Shown: positions 32,457 to 46,249, counted from the first letter of the stretch. The stretch: DNA of 64,000 nt from Rhyacichthys aspro (GCA_036850595.1 CM072155.1:5813953-5877952); one strand, 5' to 3'. Program-made: numbers and translations. Notes: a model not told the origin generated them from the sequence alone.

Positions 32457-33450
32457 GCTTCTACTCTCCTTCCAACCTTTTTTTTTTTGTCCCCCCCTCC
32501 GTGTTATATTCCTAAGGCTGATCAATCAAGCTCGGGCTGCGTCGTGCTGCGTGCGTAACGCCGTAACGCACATCCCAGGCAGATCACAGGCGGCGTGGAG
32601 AGGAGGTGGTCGTGATGTGAAGCCGGGCCCTGCAGGCTACTCCCTTGCACTTGCTCGTCATGCACACACAGTTTAAGGTGTGTGCCTCAGTCCGATCCAC
32701 AGAGTAGCATTCTCACGCGAGAGCTGCGGGGAAAATGGGTGTCCGAAAAAGAAGAATGACTGAAGTTTGACGCTCTTTTCTTTCTTTTCTTTTTTCAATG
32801 TAGCTGGAGTGAGTTGTTATTCCAGGCTGGACAGGAAGGCTACATTTGCCACACATTGATTTCTCTAAGAGCACAGTCTCAAATATCCCAAGTCAGAACG
32901 GCCTGGTCGATATCAGGGACCCCCCCTCCTTCTTTTCGTTTTACTTTAGCTCCCAAAGCTCGCACATGAACTAAATTCCCTTCAGTTTCTTCATCTTCGT
33001 GAGGTCAAAACGTGTCCAGACGTAGCGTAGTCCGTAGGTAATCATCTATTATCACAACAGCATCAGCAAGAAGAATGGGTTTTCCAATATCCGGTGCACA
33101 CTTTGGCTCACCCCCTCCCCGGCCCTGCATCAGGAAATGGGAGATGAAAAAGGGGGGTAGGAGCTTTTAGCAACAATAACAAAAAACTGCCTTGGCTCTG
33201 ACACGTTTGAAACAGCAACACGAACGCTTTAATCCAGAAGCGAGCATCCTCAGGTTCCCTCGTCCTTCTGTGGCTTTCTCCCGTGTCTTCAGTGTCTCCC
33301 CCAGGCCGGATGTGCTCATGATATCACCGCGTCTCCTCCCCAGCTCCAGGCCCCCCTCCTTTACGCGTAACGTTCAGGTTGCTCCAAAGTGTCCATGTCC
33401 CGTAAATGCCCCGTCTCTCCTCTCTCTCTCTCGCTCTCTCTCTCTTCCTG
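32457..33450 (-). promoter_or_regulatory. brsk1: brsk1 5' UTR and CpG-rich promoter region
   Basis: Upstream of the brsk1 ATG the sequence is richer in GC and CpG than the surrounding AT-rich DNA (for example around 32530-32650 and 33290-33410). A (CT)n tract lies at about 33415-33448. An open frame on the plus strand here (33192-33680) has no homology I recognise and low-complexity ends, so it is taken as chance. The transcription start is not fixed. Confidence 0.5.
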
Positions 33451-33499
33451 GGATCTTTTTTTTCCTCCCCTCACAGCACTCCTTCGTCCTGCTGCCGTC

Positions 33500-36400
33500 C
33501 AGTAGTCAGCATCCGGGTACCACTTTACCCTCCCAACCATCCATCCCTCCCCTGCAAAGCACCCACCCGTTTTTTTTTTGTTTTTTTTTTATGGAAGGAT
33601 GTGATTGGAGGAAAGATCTGGAAGTAGCACATGGTCCAAGCTGCATTTGTGTGCAACACGGTGAACCTGAACGAGATTAAAAAAAAAAAAAGAAAAAGAC
33701 AAAATATGTGGTTTGCAAAAGTCCATTTGGAAACAGTGATTAAATCTAAAAATAAACTTTTTTTAATTTTTTTTTTTTTACCGGAAACATGCATCATTTA
33801 TAAAGTACAGTTCGATCGTAACTCAAGTCAACAATAGTATTTTCTGTAAAACATCGTAAAATAATAGATATTAAATATTTTTTAAATAAATTATTAAATT
33901 TGTGTTTGAAGTATATACATTAATTGAATAAAGTACATGCCAAAAAATAGTAAAATCCTATAATAATCACAATAACAATAATAGTATTAATGTAAAGTAA
34001 AAATACGAAAATTCATTAAAAAACAAAACAAAAACAGTGTGGTACACGTTGGACTATTTCACTTTTTAAATAATAAATATATTCCTTTACCATAAAAATG
34101 CAAACAACTTAAAAAAAAGACGAGAAGAAGAGGAAGATGAAGAAGCAACAATACTGTATGTATCAAGTTCTTATTGTATAGAAATTATTATTATTATCAT
34201 TATTATTACAACATTTCAGTAGTACACATATAAACAATAAATGAAACGTTTCATTTACAACAATAAAAAAGTAATAATAAAAAGATACCAATAACATTTT
34301 TAATAAATATGATACAAAATAATCACAGTAAAATCACAGTCCTCTCTATATAACATCAAATAATAATTGCGCATTAATAAATTCTAGCATCTGAGAGTTT
34401 GTGGACTGGCAAAACTATTACATGTACCTATGGCATGTATTGCAAAAGTTTAAATCGTAAGCTGCTGTGATTTTTTACATACCACAGCCAAATATTTTAT
34501 GAATGTATTTTAGTCATTTGTGTGTATCCCATATGAATTCATATATATTTATTAAGAGTGTGAAACAATGCCGCGCTGCATCACTCCATGAACCTCTGCT
34601 GTGATTATGATCCACATTGTGATATAGTACATGATGTTGTTTCCCAAATCTTAATCCCTTCTAATCTTTTGATGGAGTCATGTACTTTAGCTCAGATTAT
34701 CTGTTACGGTGCTTGGTGCAAATGTGCCTCACTCTGATCATTGTCTGAGCATAAAAGGGACGCCATCACATTATGGTTAAGCAGTCCACCTCCACCTTTG
34801 TATATGACCTAAAAACAGTATAAACAGTAACAAAAGCACCATGTACAGGATTAACGTTGGGATTTTTATTTGTATTCGTCGGCCATGCCCAAATAATCAT
34901 ATTTTAATGTTAATGCAAAGAAGTAGGTGTTGATGTAATAGCACTGATTAGCCACAAGAGAGCGCTGTTTTGTCACAATACAAAACAACTTTTTCCACTC
35001 ATTTTGTTTAGCCACAAGATGATCATACAGTAGTGAGAGTTTAAAATAGCACTTAGCTTAAGATGCAAATAATGTGACTCCACAGTATTAATACAAAAAA
35101 AACCCCCATCAAACCTTTTTTATTCAGAGAATCTTTATATTTCATCTGTACACACACTTTCTAGGCTCAAATGAAACATAACAAGAGAGCGGATGCATAT
35201 TTTGTTACTCCTAACACCTCGTTAATCTGACTCAAAGAAATGCATATGAGGTTTTCTTCGAGCTACAGCTTGTAGACGAACAACTGGCTCCTTTGCGGTT
35301 AATGTTTTAAGTGAAAACAGAAGAACAGGCCTGTGACGCCTCAGGCTGTGACAGAGGAAATACTTTAACTTAAAACACAAACTGAATTATAAAGAGCAGT
35401 CGTAACAATTCACAATACCAAAGGATTGAACTTTGGGCAGGAAATTAATCACCTGTTTGACCTCTGACCCCAGAATGTGACCTCTAAGCTACCCTTTAAA
35501 ATAGAACAAACCTTTTTTGGTCACTTTTTGTCACAGTTTTTTGACATGAGCTATTCTTAAAGAACATTTTAAACATTTTCTTAGCTCCCTAGCCCTCCTG
35601 GGTCCCTGGACTTTTTTTTTTTCTTTTTTTTTTTGCATAACTTTGGCAGTGTTGATGCAAATGGCCATGTTGTTCATTTAGGGATGAATTTTCTTTTCTT
35701 TTTTTAATTTATTTTATTTCTTAAAGTCTTTCTTGTGCCTTTTAAACAAAATAGTACTGCCTGTGTCCCTTTTCCCTTTTTTGGGCCATTCAAAATGCAT
35801 TCTTTCACACACCACCATTGCAGTGTGATTTCTGTTTTTTATGGAGCAATTTATTTACAAGCAACTTTGCACGAAAAAATAAAAAATGATCAGAATCACC
35901 CCATTAAATGCCATTTAAGGGGACAAAAATTCAGAACATTCATAAATATTTGTTATGTTTGATGAGGAATTAATAATGACATTCCTAAACCAAAAAAAAA
36001 AAAAAAATTGGCAATAAATTTAGGTAATGTTTAATGAGACAGGGATAATTACAAAATGGCATCACTCTGACGCTGAACTCATGCTAGAAGTTTAAGGAAA
36101 GTGCAGCATTTGTCTTTTATGTGTTAATGGGTAAACATATAAAAGGTGTACATAGACAATACAGTCTTTTACAATGCATTGGCTCAAAGCACTTTAACTT
36201 GGATAACTTGGGTATGTTTCCACACACCTTTGGCACATATCCTTTGGCCTTTAGGCTGGTCTCTGCAGAGTCAGGAACAAATACCTCTCCTCCCCCTCTG
36301 CGATGGCATTCCTCTCCGGCATGAGACGCCCCTCGGAGCCGCTGGGGTGAGATCTCACGGTGCAGTTCAGGGCAACTTATCTCTGTGCTCAGGTCAAATG

Positions 36401-39400
36401 TGTTTCCAGGTCTTGTTCTAAAAGCAGTTTAGCCCCCTTAGATAAAAGACATGTCTTAGGTTTACTCACATGCGCTTGTGAGTTGGGCTGTACAGTTTGT
36501 CCTTACACATTCCCGTAACCACAGTAACCATACGCTGTTTAAACATGTCCGACATACTGTTTACACATATGCAGGGTTACATCACATGTGTGCACCGATG
36601 ATATACAGTCGTTGTTACAAAGGCACACAGCCATTCAGTGGTGCCTCATGTAAAGAAAGGGCGTATGGACTCTCATTACTTTTAATTATCACAGGAAGAA
36701 AATATAGAAACTAATCTTCAACATTATTTAATCCCAGAATTTAGACATTAATATCCGAAGCGGCAATGTTCCATGGGAAAAAAAAGTGTGTGAAAAAACT
36801 AGCCCTTCGATGACATACTATAGTTAAGGCAGTTTTTATTCAACAGAAAAGTACTTTTGTCTTTGGCAGAGCTTAATATATTGTATTTTAGTTTTTCATT
36901 TAAGTGTTATACAAACCTGAGGAGAAATACTAAGCCTTTCAGCTACAGGTGAGTACAAATGTGATAATGTGGTGTGATGGCAAAACAGGACAAATTTATC
37001 CTGTGGGTGGATGAAGAAACAGCTGAGTCAGTGGCCCATGACCTTTTACCTGTTACTCAAATAGGTTGTAAAAATAAAAAAGCCATACCTAGCCTATTTC
37101 ACAGTATAGTCACATAAAATTGACAAAAAATATTTAAAGTGCGCTTTGTTAAATGTTGCATATTGTATAGAGCAAAAAGTAACACATCTGTCAATGTGTT
37201 AATGAATGTGTGTTATTGTGGTGCTGAGTTTGGTGTTGCTCAGAGAGGCAGTTGTGTACTACAGCCCATCTCATAATTAGTCTGCCCCAGGGCAGCTCTG
37301 GCTACAGAGATAGCTCACCACCACAGTGTGAATGTGTGAGTGCATGTGCGTGTGAATGGGTGAATGGAAGCTTGATGTACAGCCTTTGAGTGCCCAAGAA
37401 GGGTGCAAAAAAAGTCCAGGTTTTCAGGGTCCTGTCGTACTGCTTTATAGCCTGTCACTCCATGATTTGAGTCACTTTCCCATTTGCACCAATCATGCTA
37501 GTCAGTTAGCCTAACAGCAGTAAGTTTGTTTTAAATGCTGGAAATAGTTTGACAAGCTCTTCTGTGTGATTAGCACAATTCGAAGGTTTATCCTAAAAAA
37601 GAGCTATGTAAAAGACTGAGTGTGTTGCAATCATCCAACAAAGAAAATGTTGTTGATTTGGGGCATTTGAACAGAATTTCTTTTAAAAAGAGATTGCCAT
37701 CAGACCCTTTTGTCTCTATAGGGCTACCATGGATCCAAATGTTGTTAAAAAATTCAACAAGTAAATAATACATTTCAAGTTATGGCTTGTTTAGTCCAGA
37801 CTTTTAACGGATTACTTCACTTTTTTAATCCCCACAATGTGGCAGTTAGATTCATATTTCAACAACAAAAGTAAATGTGATCACACCATTTATAATTTAG
37901 ATCATGTCTATGTGTTAAATGAAGGTGGACACCACTAAACCTTGCAATAACATTAACAAATTCATTCACTGAGGTCATTTCTCCTTGGGGATCAATAAAG
38001 TGATTTTGAAAATCTGTGGCAATAACACGACCCAGCATTTTGTTGATGTCATCATTATAAAAACAAAGGAGGCAAAAACCCAGTTAATTTTTCTATCAAG
38101 TATTTGATATTTTATTTCCATTTATAAGTATTCATCTCAAGTCAACAGTTGACATTACGGCCCATCAGCTCCGTGGAATCGTCTACAAGTGGATGTACTG
38201 TAAGTCGGCCACAGTGGGACGGGGGTAGAGAGTAAGACTGAGGAGGGGAGCCAGGAAGGGAAGACAGAAGGAAGGGGAGGAAATGGTACTGCCGCCAGAT
38301 CCCAAAAAAACTCAAATCGACACAGTGTTTGTTCCGCCATGATCGTCTCATCCAAGTTGTCATCATTCAGTCCAGTGCTGTTGTGCAGAAGGGAATGCTG
38401 GGAACTTACAGGACTCAGTGCAGTGGACCTGTAAGAGAAGGGAAGTCAGGACCGTGTTTCATACAATTCTGTCAAATAAAGGAAGAGCAAGTGATATATT
38501 TTGGTGAAGTAACAGTGCATTGCTTTATGTTCAGACAGGCGTTACTGTTACAGAGTGTTCCAGTAACACGGCTGTCCTCGTACCTCTGCTTTACCGTAAA
38601 AGCAGAATGAATTAGGTACCTTTTGTCCAATCAAAAGTGAGAATTGATGATGGAGCAAGTAAAAACAAGCAGAAGGTAAATTGTATTGGACCTGCCATAT
38701 CCATATTGGTTAGCTCAGTAGGTTAGGTTTGTTGTAATTGTTTGAGGTAATCAGCCACATTTTTGGTCACCAGACAAATGCAATGCTAACTGCAAAATAC
38801 TGGCTATATCGTATAAATATTCTCTTTACTTCTGTGTACAATACAACTAAGAATTCAGAATGCATTGGAATACGTGAACTAGTATAGAATAGTAGCAGGG
38901 GATATAAAATGTGTGATGCCTTTTCTCCAAGTTGGAGATTTTATAATTATCAATGTCAATAAGGAGCAGCATTTTGATTTTCCCAGCATTTTTGATTCAC
39001 TTTTTAGTCACAATCAGATGTTGTCAAATTAAAAGACAACATTTATAATGAAGAAAGCCATTGTTTTTTTAAAAAGACAGCGACTTTGATTTTGTGTAAT
39101 CAGGTTTTCTATACTGTCGCTTTCATTAGGTAACGCTACTGTTTAAGCTAGTATTAAATAAATATTTTTTTGCACATAACTGAGGCCAGTTTGGTACATT
39201 TGACTTAATTCTTAATTTCTTCATATGACTTATGAATGAGTATCCATATATCTCTACTGTATAACTTCAGTATTACCATAAATCTTGATAACTAAAGTTG
39301 TAAATTTGAGGGACGTGTTGTAATCAGTGCTAAATTAGCCTATTGTCAAAACTGCAAATTTTCACTTCAAAAAATGATCTTTTAATTTGACAAAAAGGGA

Positions 39401-39500
39401 ATCAGCAAATAAATTAACTAGATTAATAGATACATTAACTTCCATTTCAAGTTTTCCCCAGTTATGGGTGCATGGGGTCTCCTGGAAGAGGTGACAGGCT
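33500..39500. other. Gene-poor interval between brsk1 and the COX17-like gene
   Basis: Mostly AT-rich with poly(A)/poly(T) runs (33580-33800, 35609-35634, 35991-36006). Open frames here are short, have no recognised domain and lack consistent splice partners. An exon-like piece at 36274-36350, with an AG before and GTGAG after, was considered and not accepted. The left end may hold brsk1 promoter sequence, and the right end may hold the COX17-like 3' UTR (a minus-strand AATAAA lies at about 38109). Confidence 0.5.
37900..38015 (+). repeat. Possible LINE 3' tail
   Basis: CATTTCTCCTTGGGGATCAATAAAGTG at about 37976-38003 resembles the terminal sequence of many fish non-LTR elements. Only the tail is recognisable. 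Confidence 0.35.
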
Positions 39501-39546
39501 TTTGTATAAACCACAATGCTCACATTTGAGGTTGGAGGGCGACTCC

Positions 39547-42500
39547 TCATGACGTCCCCTCAGCTGCACTCTTTACACAAGCAGCGAAGGCTTCCAGCAG
39601 ATCTTTGCAGCCCTCGACTCCCTTCTCTGCCACACTGTAAAACAATGACAATGACAAACAACTCATTACTATAACAAGACTTTGGTTTTAGTGCAAATGC
39701 AATGCAAACAAAAAGAGGATGACATAGAAAACTGTTGTTGAAGAGAGGATTCACACTTCAGTCCCAGTCCAAATATTTCTGTTGACAAAACAGGCGAGTG
39801 CTTCATGTTTAAACACTCTGAAAGAAACATGACACACTAGTACTTTTATGAAGAGTAACTAGATGACTTTGTACAATTCCACTGTACATGCTACGTATAT
39901 AATAAATGGGCCATGCTCTAAAGTGGAAGTAAGCGATGAATGGGCATTCTGTGACTATATTTGTGACGACAAAAGAAAGAACCAAAGATGAGCCAAAGGG
40001 AAGGGGATGCAGAGAATACAGACTAGATTATGTCAGGCTTCTATGCAGCAAGGAACACTCAGCCAACATTGCCACAGTGCATTAGAGTGATGGAGCGGAA
40101 GGAGTGAGGGGAGGGAGGAGGGGCTGGACAATGTTGGACCCATCTGTTTGGTACGGCTCTATAGGACGAGCGGTTGCGTGATAATACAGACGTGACGGGA
40201 CACGGAGGTAGAAGGGTGATCCCGCGGGGTCTCGGGTTACATAGACTCGACGCAGGCCCCTCCTCACAGCATTAGTGACATCAAAGCATCCCACCGCTTT
40301 TCCTCTGATCCTTCCTGAACCCAGCCAGGACACAGCAAACACAAGCTTCTATTCTCTATTGTGGCACGACTTGGCGTTACATCTTTTTCAGGCCTACTGT
40401 TTATAATTTTTATATACGCCGGTGTTCATGTTTTTTTTTTTGTTTTTTTACGTTTGAAATATATAATTGATTATGTTTCTATTTTTTTTTAATGTGAACT
40501 CATCATCTCAACCATTTTCATCAAGTTTGTTCATAGAAAACAGAACGTCCCTGCAGGGCTACCGTAGCTGCTCACAGGCAGTAGGAAAGAGGGGCACTGA
40601 CAGAAACTATACTCAAAGAATACCGCCATCAAATAAAGTGACAATGAAATAGACAATCAATACACAGTCGAAAAAAGTATTTCATAACATTTAAGGTAAA
40701 GAGTACATAAAATAATTTCAAACTCCAATCTCTAGTGTAACAGTAGCTCCCTGCTTACCCAACAAGAAAAACAGCTTGCATAGCTTTCCCAAAAGTGACA
40801 AAAACGCCTAAAGGGAAGATCAAAGTGTTATAAAATGGGTTGCTTCTTGTTTTACAACTGCAGAGGTGTGGTGAATTACATCAGGGCTTATGAAACATAC
40901 TAATGCTAATAATAAATGCTAAAAACATAGTTTAGCATTGACGACAGTACGTTAAAGCGGGGGTCTTTGACGTTTTTCAGGACCTCCGAACTGATGGAGA
41001 GATGGAGCAGGGACCCCCTTCAAAATATATGCTATAAAATAGTGTTTTATATGACAGTAGTAGTGTCATGTATAAATGTACTTTGTAATTGTGCATTAAA
41101 TACTAAGCTATTTAAATAATTAGGGATGCATAAGTATCTGCATCTATTTTAATATAGGCCTATTGCAGATTTTAAAAAAGACCCTTGTATTTGTCACATT
41201 AAATTTGTGGTAAAAAAAAAAATGGAGTAAAAAAAAATGTTTGAAAATTGTCTCATTGTTTGGTGACTTTATGTTGATGTTGATGGTTTTTCAGTTAGCT
41301 ACAATTAGCAACCTTTTTTTCTATAAAGCATGTGGCTCTAATGTAATTGCTAAAAAGATATAAAGAAAAGAAGGGAAAAGAGTTTTTGATGCATTTCGAA
41401 GCTCATGGGTCCATTCTGTAATGACATCTCAAATATTAAGGACACAGGGCCACCTCTGCAGCTTGTTCCAATAATGGGACTAGATGCCCGTTGGTGATGT
41501 AACAGACAGCTGGCTGCAGCAGATTATCACTCAGCGCTTTGCTTTGCCAGAGGGGATGAAGAGCGTGTTGCTTAGTGAGGGTGCTGTAGAGGCAGAGGGT
41601 GTGTCAGGAAATGGAAGTCAATGGGATTTTTCTAGTGCTGTATGCATATGTGTAAATCAAAGAGTATGACCCAAGGCAGTGTGGTAAAAATCTAATAATC
41701 CTGCCACTGTCAAAGTTAACACATACTCGTGTTATACTCATAAATCTTAATGATACCATAGGCAGGTAATGTTAATATGCACAAGTCTGAAGATTACAGA
41801 AAGCATCCTAGAGGAGGGGCTGATGACATCATCTCCTTCGGAGCGGGGTCACGTTACAGGGTCACAGGGCAAAGCTGGATCGTCTTGACAACTAGCTGGT
41901 CTTAGTACACGTTTGAACATGTCTTTAGTGTTGGGTAACATCACGTCTCTAACTTGGAAACAATCAGGAAGTGATCGTTTAATTATGGTTGAGCTGGTGC
42001 CTGCCTCATACATAATAGATTGATGAGCAGGTGCAGCAGTAAAAGAGGACACACAAGCCAAACATGAGCCAGACATGATGTCATGAAGCCTATAGCTCTG
42101 TAATTCCTGGTCTTTTGGAGTTTTTTTTCCCCTGCTTCCACATGCTGTTAATGTCTGTGTGACATACAGTAGCTCTCTGATTACTGACTTCTGCCGAGTC
42201 ACTGGATTCCTCAATGAAAAGCAGCGCGGTTTCCACTGGCAAGAATGTAAACGCCTGTCTGCAGATATGACTGCTGGCAATGAGTAACTGAGACAGCAGT
42301 GTGTATAGAAAGCATAGGGAAGAGAGGGGGGTATGTAGCCCAAAGTATGGAAAACTTATGGAGAAGGCCACAAGTCTCAAAGTTCACAGGATTGTCGGCA
42401 AATAGCATTGAAATGGATTGTAAAGGGTAAATATTAGCTAGCAGCTAACTGATTCACCATGTCAGCATGGGTGAAGCTATGTGCAGATCATACATATGTT

Positions 42501-45500
42501 ATAATGTTTGCTTACAACAATCCAGGAAATAATGCACTCCCCATCTCCTTAAGCATTAACATATGATAAATGTTAAGGTTGAACCAGTGCATGAGAAAGT
42601 TTGGGTTAAGTAAAGAGAAAGGGCTAGAGTTGAGGTTAAAGTTTTAGCACGACAACTGCAAGTGTTCATTGGGTGGTCAGCCATCTTACTTCTGTTCTAT
42701 ACAAATAATTAGGTTATAGGTTATTAGCTTATAATTTAGGTTGGATTTCAAACAGGCAGAGCCAATATGCACACACAATTAAATGCATGAAACCAAACAG
42801 AGAACAGGGGCGGTACCAACATAAGCAGATGGACCGATAAAATTGGAAAAATATGCAACCAATCACACAAACAAAATACCAGGTTTCAATTGGTTCAACA
42901 GCATCTCTACCAGTGGAAACTGTTGTCAATTGGAGTGATACCAGACCCAGTGAATAGGTCTGGCTGTCCAGGCTGAAGTGAACTAAACTAATATAAGAAT
43001 GTTGTACATTTTCATACATAGTAATTTAAGTGATTGTGTTGTTCTTTATTTATATTTAATTTATTTATATGAAAGATAATCAAAAGGTGAAAAAATCATA
43101 TTTTTAGTAAAATGTTTCAGCAATTTTTGTTTAATAATGCAAAAGAGAATTGGGCTCTATCAGTAATGCTTTGAAGAGAATATTCCTCTGTTTACTATAG
43201 ACAATGTTACCAAAACCTAACAAAGAACAAAAACAAAGACCTAGAATGAAAAAAATAGGGCTCAACTCTATGGTAGATACATATGAACAATATTTAAAGA
43301 ACAAACACTGCATTGACTTGCACAGACATGTGGTCTGTGGCCTGTCTCTGTGAGGTGACCTTGAGAAGGTCACAACCACTGTACTACTGAACTGAAAAAA
43401 GTAATGTAATGAATAAACAAACCAGTTTAAGTTAAAGGATTATCTGACCTAATTGTACCCTGAAAAAAAGCTCAATAAACATGATGTTTGTTTGACATGT
43501 TACAGTTACATGAAGGCCTAGAGCCAACATGGCCGCCTCCTGTAGCGTGAACGTGAAGCCTTCTTTTTTGATGTCCTAGTTAAATGCAGCAGGTGTCAGA
43601 TGGTCCAGTAATGTGATCTACAGAAGGGAACATGTCATGGTATCCTGCACATACAGTGGCACCCATACACACTCTGTCCAAGACTTTCTGTCTATAAATA
43701 CACAGGGGTTGTGGTGTTCATTACACACACGGCCATCTTTAAGGTTAGCTGGACGTGTAGAGAAGGATGCAATAATGTGGAAGGTCTAGACTTATACTTC
43801 CTAAGCTAACACCATGCATCGTAGTTCTAGTTAGCACCTGTTCTTGTTGTCTAATATAAGCGACCTCCTGTTGAGTGGGGGCAGAGTTTAACAGGGAGCT
43901 GAGCATTGGAAATTTGACCACACTCACCTTACTTCAGAATATTTCTATTGAAAGTTTTTGTGACAGTCAGAGCAGCAACTAGCTGAACGTTGGATAACAG
44001 CAGATAAATTCATTTAAATTTACCAAGACTTATTTAAGACTTTTTCGAACAAGGCTGAAAGGAGAGATTGTTCCTTAACTTATTTTTAAAATGTTAGTCT
44101 TGCCATTACTTCTTCTCCCAAATGTCATAAGGGCAACTGTTTGACCTGAAGACCAGCTAAGTCATCTGGCAACCAAATTATCTTTAAACCAACATCCCAG
44201 GGCCAAGTGTTTGTTAGCTTCTACTAATAAGGCTAGCTGAAAATTCTTCCAGGTCAGATTTGATCAAGGTTAAACCTATGGGTTAAACATCCACTTGTCT
44301 TCTACGAGGACCTCGCTATGGCTCTACAGATTATCACATGGCAGCTTAACATGCATTTGCTGGAGTTGTTGCCACATGGCTTTTGACCTCTCAAGGTCAC
44401 GGTTCAGGTTTTGCTGACGTTCCTAGTGTAAAGTCACGTTACATAATGGGACGTCTTATCATCTTCACCCTTTTGTACTCTCCTTTGAAAGACCCTATAT
44501 GTTACCGGTATAGACCTCCCTTTGACTTCTACAACAAGCTGCAAACATTGAATGGGTTGTCATTAAAAAAAACAAAACACTACGGTGGAGCTGACACTAC
44601 TTAAGTGATAAAGAAGTGTTGGTTTAATTGTAATCCTATTTGTTTAGAATGAGCTTAAATGTCTTAGAAGCAAGTTGGAACGTGTCCACACAGGATGAAG
44701 CAAAGAGCCAAGGCCTGCGCTTCTCTTTTACATCATACTGCTGTCTTATCAAAAAACTTCACACACTTGCTTCCACTTTATCATGGCCTGACAGTCTGAC
44801 TTGGGCGCTAGACTTCACCGGCCTTGAAGAAATGGTGGTTATCTGCAGAAATACTGTACCTATGCCACTGCAACAACTTTTAAAAAACTCTGAAGCTATC
44901 ATCAAGTGTTAAAGAAGCATCAAGGTGCAGGCCATTTGCTTTAGTTAATGTCTTTGCCGAGACCTGACAGCCCCAGCTGCGCAGACGATAGCTGTCTGTC
45001 AAAGCAGCCTGTTCCAGAGTGGAGTTGTGGAGGGTTGACAGTTTGTGACACTGCTAAGCGTTGGCTGGATTTGCTTTAAACTGTCATGTCACTCTATGCG
45101 ACGGAGCGCTTACTGGACATAAACGCTCCAAATCCCCACCGTGAAGTGGTATTCCTGTCCCCTGCGCTCATCCTCATTGACACAGCAAGGCTAACGCAAG
45201 GCACTCTGGGAAAAATGGAGGCTGGTAGTGACGCAAGCAGATTCCCAGCCTTCATCCATGCGTACGGATGGGAATCAAACATCTCCCCAATTTTCGCCCC
45301 AGCACCTCGTTACACCCCCAAATCACCACAATCCAGACCCATGCGCGCGGCTAGGTTGTCAGACTCGGTTAAATTCTCTATACGCTATCGGGACAATTAT
45401 GTGGCGTTTGTTGCCCTTTAGCGCTAACCTTGGTGTCTTTGAAGAGACTCCATTTTGGCGTGATGCATTTTAGGATGTCCAAGATCGTCAAACTTTAAGA

Positions 45501-45990
45501 CTGCCGAGATCCAACTGGCAGAACTCTTTGCATTATCTGCCGGCATGCAGCGATCTTGCTAAAAGATAGTGGCTGGTTTTATGCAAATAAGTTAAAGCCC
45601 ATTCAGATTGAAGATGGATTATGCTATATTGTACGTCATGCATTTTCGAACAACATGAATCAGGCAATCTTTGGAAGAACCGTTGCATGTGCAAGTCGTT
45701 TAAAGTTGGAATGGATGGAAGAATGTTGATTGCCTAAAGGTGCAACAAGGAGAACCCCAACTCTTGCTGGGATTGCCACCTCTCCAAGCACCAACAACTA
45801 AATTAAGGATTGCATAAGCGTTTTATAATGCATTTCGGCGTTGCAACACCATTTCTTGAGCAAAGTCTGCAACCAAGCCTCCAACTTTGTCCCAGGTCAC
45901 TTACCATTTGTCCAGGTCAGCCTTGACGGCGGCACAGGCAGCAGGAACGGGGGCCTCAGCGGGGGCAGCGGCGGTCTCGGAGTCTGACAT
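39547..45990 (-). CDS. COX17-like twin-CX9C (CHCH) small protein lacking the copper-binding Cys pair
   Basis: Two exons on the minus strand, 45990-45905 and 39634-39547, join through canonical sites (AAATG followed by GTAAGT; TTTTACAG before TGTGGC) in phase to give 57 residues and a stop. Cysteines fall at 19, 29, 38 and 48: CX9C-X8-CX9C, exactly the spacing of COX17. The stretch CVAEKGVEGC-DLLEA-AC matches the COX17 pattern CIIEKGEEHC-HLIEA-EC at about half the positions. In COX17 the residues before the first paired Cys are CCAC, whose CC pair binds Cu(I) for delivery to cytochrome c oxidase; here they are PAAC. The fold and import through the MIA40 pathway of the intermembrane space are therefore plausible, but copper delivery is not. 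The N-terminus (residues 5-18) is Ala/Pro-rich. The intron is about 6.3 kb. The protein could instead be another CHCH family member; the spacing and the EKG-E-C match favour COX17. Expression is untested. Confidence 0.7.
40080..40375. other. CpG-containing block inside the COX17-like intron
   Basis: This stretch carries about a dozen CpGs (for example GAGCGGTTGCGTG, GACGTGACGGGACACGG and CCCGCGGGG) in otherwise AT-rich, CpG-poor DNA. An 86-codon minus-strand frame covers it but shows no domain I recognise. It could be an alternative promoter, a conserved regulatory element or an old repeat. Confidence 0.35.
40955..41050 (+). repeat. Dispersed fish repeat fragment
   Basis: GGGGGTCTTTGACGTTTTTC, then AGGACCTCCGAACTGATGG and GAGCAGGGACCCCCTTCAA resemble a dispersed fish repeat family with the pattern 'ggtctccaacgtttttcaggcc...ggagcagggaccccc'. 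Diverged. Confidence 0.4.
45184..45342 (+). repeat. Inverted repeat pair, copy A
   Basis: From AGCAAGGCTAACGCAAGGCA through GGAATCAAACATCTCCCCAA to CACAATCCAGACCCATG, this is closely similar to the reverse complement of 49204-49355. The two copies flank the first exon of the COX17-like gene. It is probably a dispersed SINE- or MITE-type repeat of unidentified family. Confidence 0.8.
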
Positions 45991-46249
45991 GTCTGTGGTG
46001 TGTGGAGGGTGTGTGTGTCCTGTCCTCTGTCCTGTTCCTGTTGCTGTCTTCCCAATGCCTATGGATCCCAGAGAGACACAAGAGTGCAAATGAGAGCGTG
46101 CCTGTGGAAGGGGGAGGGGCACAGGGGGGGAAGGTGGGAGGGGATAAACATGTGAGGAGGGCAGCACACGTGTGTACACAGCGGTTAGGGGGCGGGTAAA
46201 GGCGAGGGGAGGGGGTTAGGGGTCAAGGTGCACTGACCCAGAGGTGGAC

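Noticed and set aside
33192..33680. 162-codon plus-strand frame upstream of brsk1
   Set aside because: Lies in the CpG-rich, CT-repeat promoter region of brsk1; the composition explains the open frame and no domain is recognisable.
36258..36421. Exon-like segment with AG before and GTGAG after
   Set aside because: No partner exons in a consistent frame on either side, and no recognisable protein family.
45086..45421. 111-codon plus-strand frame
   Set aside because: About half of it is the dispersed repeat copy A, and no domain or splice context supports a gene.
45901..46179. Longer minus-strand frame starting 63 codons upstream of the chosen COX17-like start
   Set aside because: The upstream part is low-complexity Pro/His/Thr with no family match; the internal Met at 45990 gives a protein of normal COX17 size.
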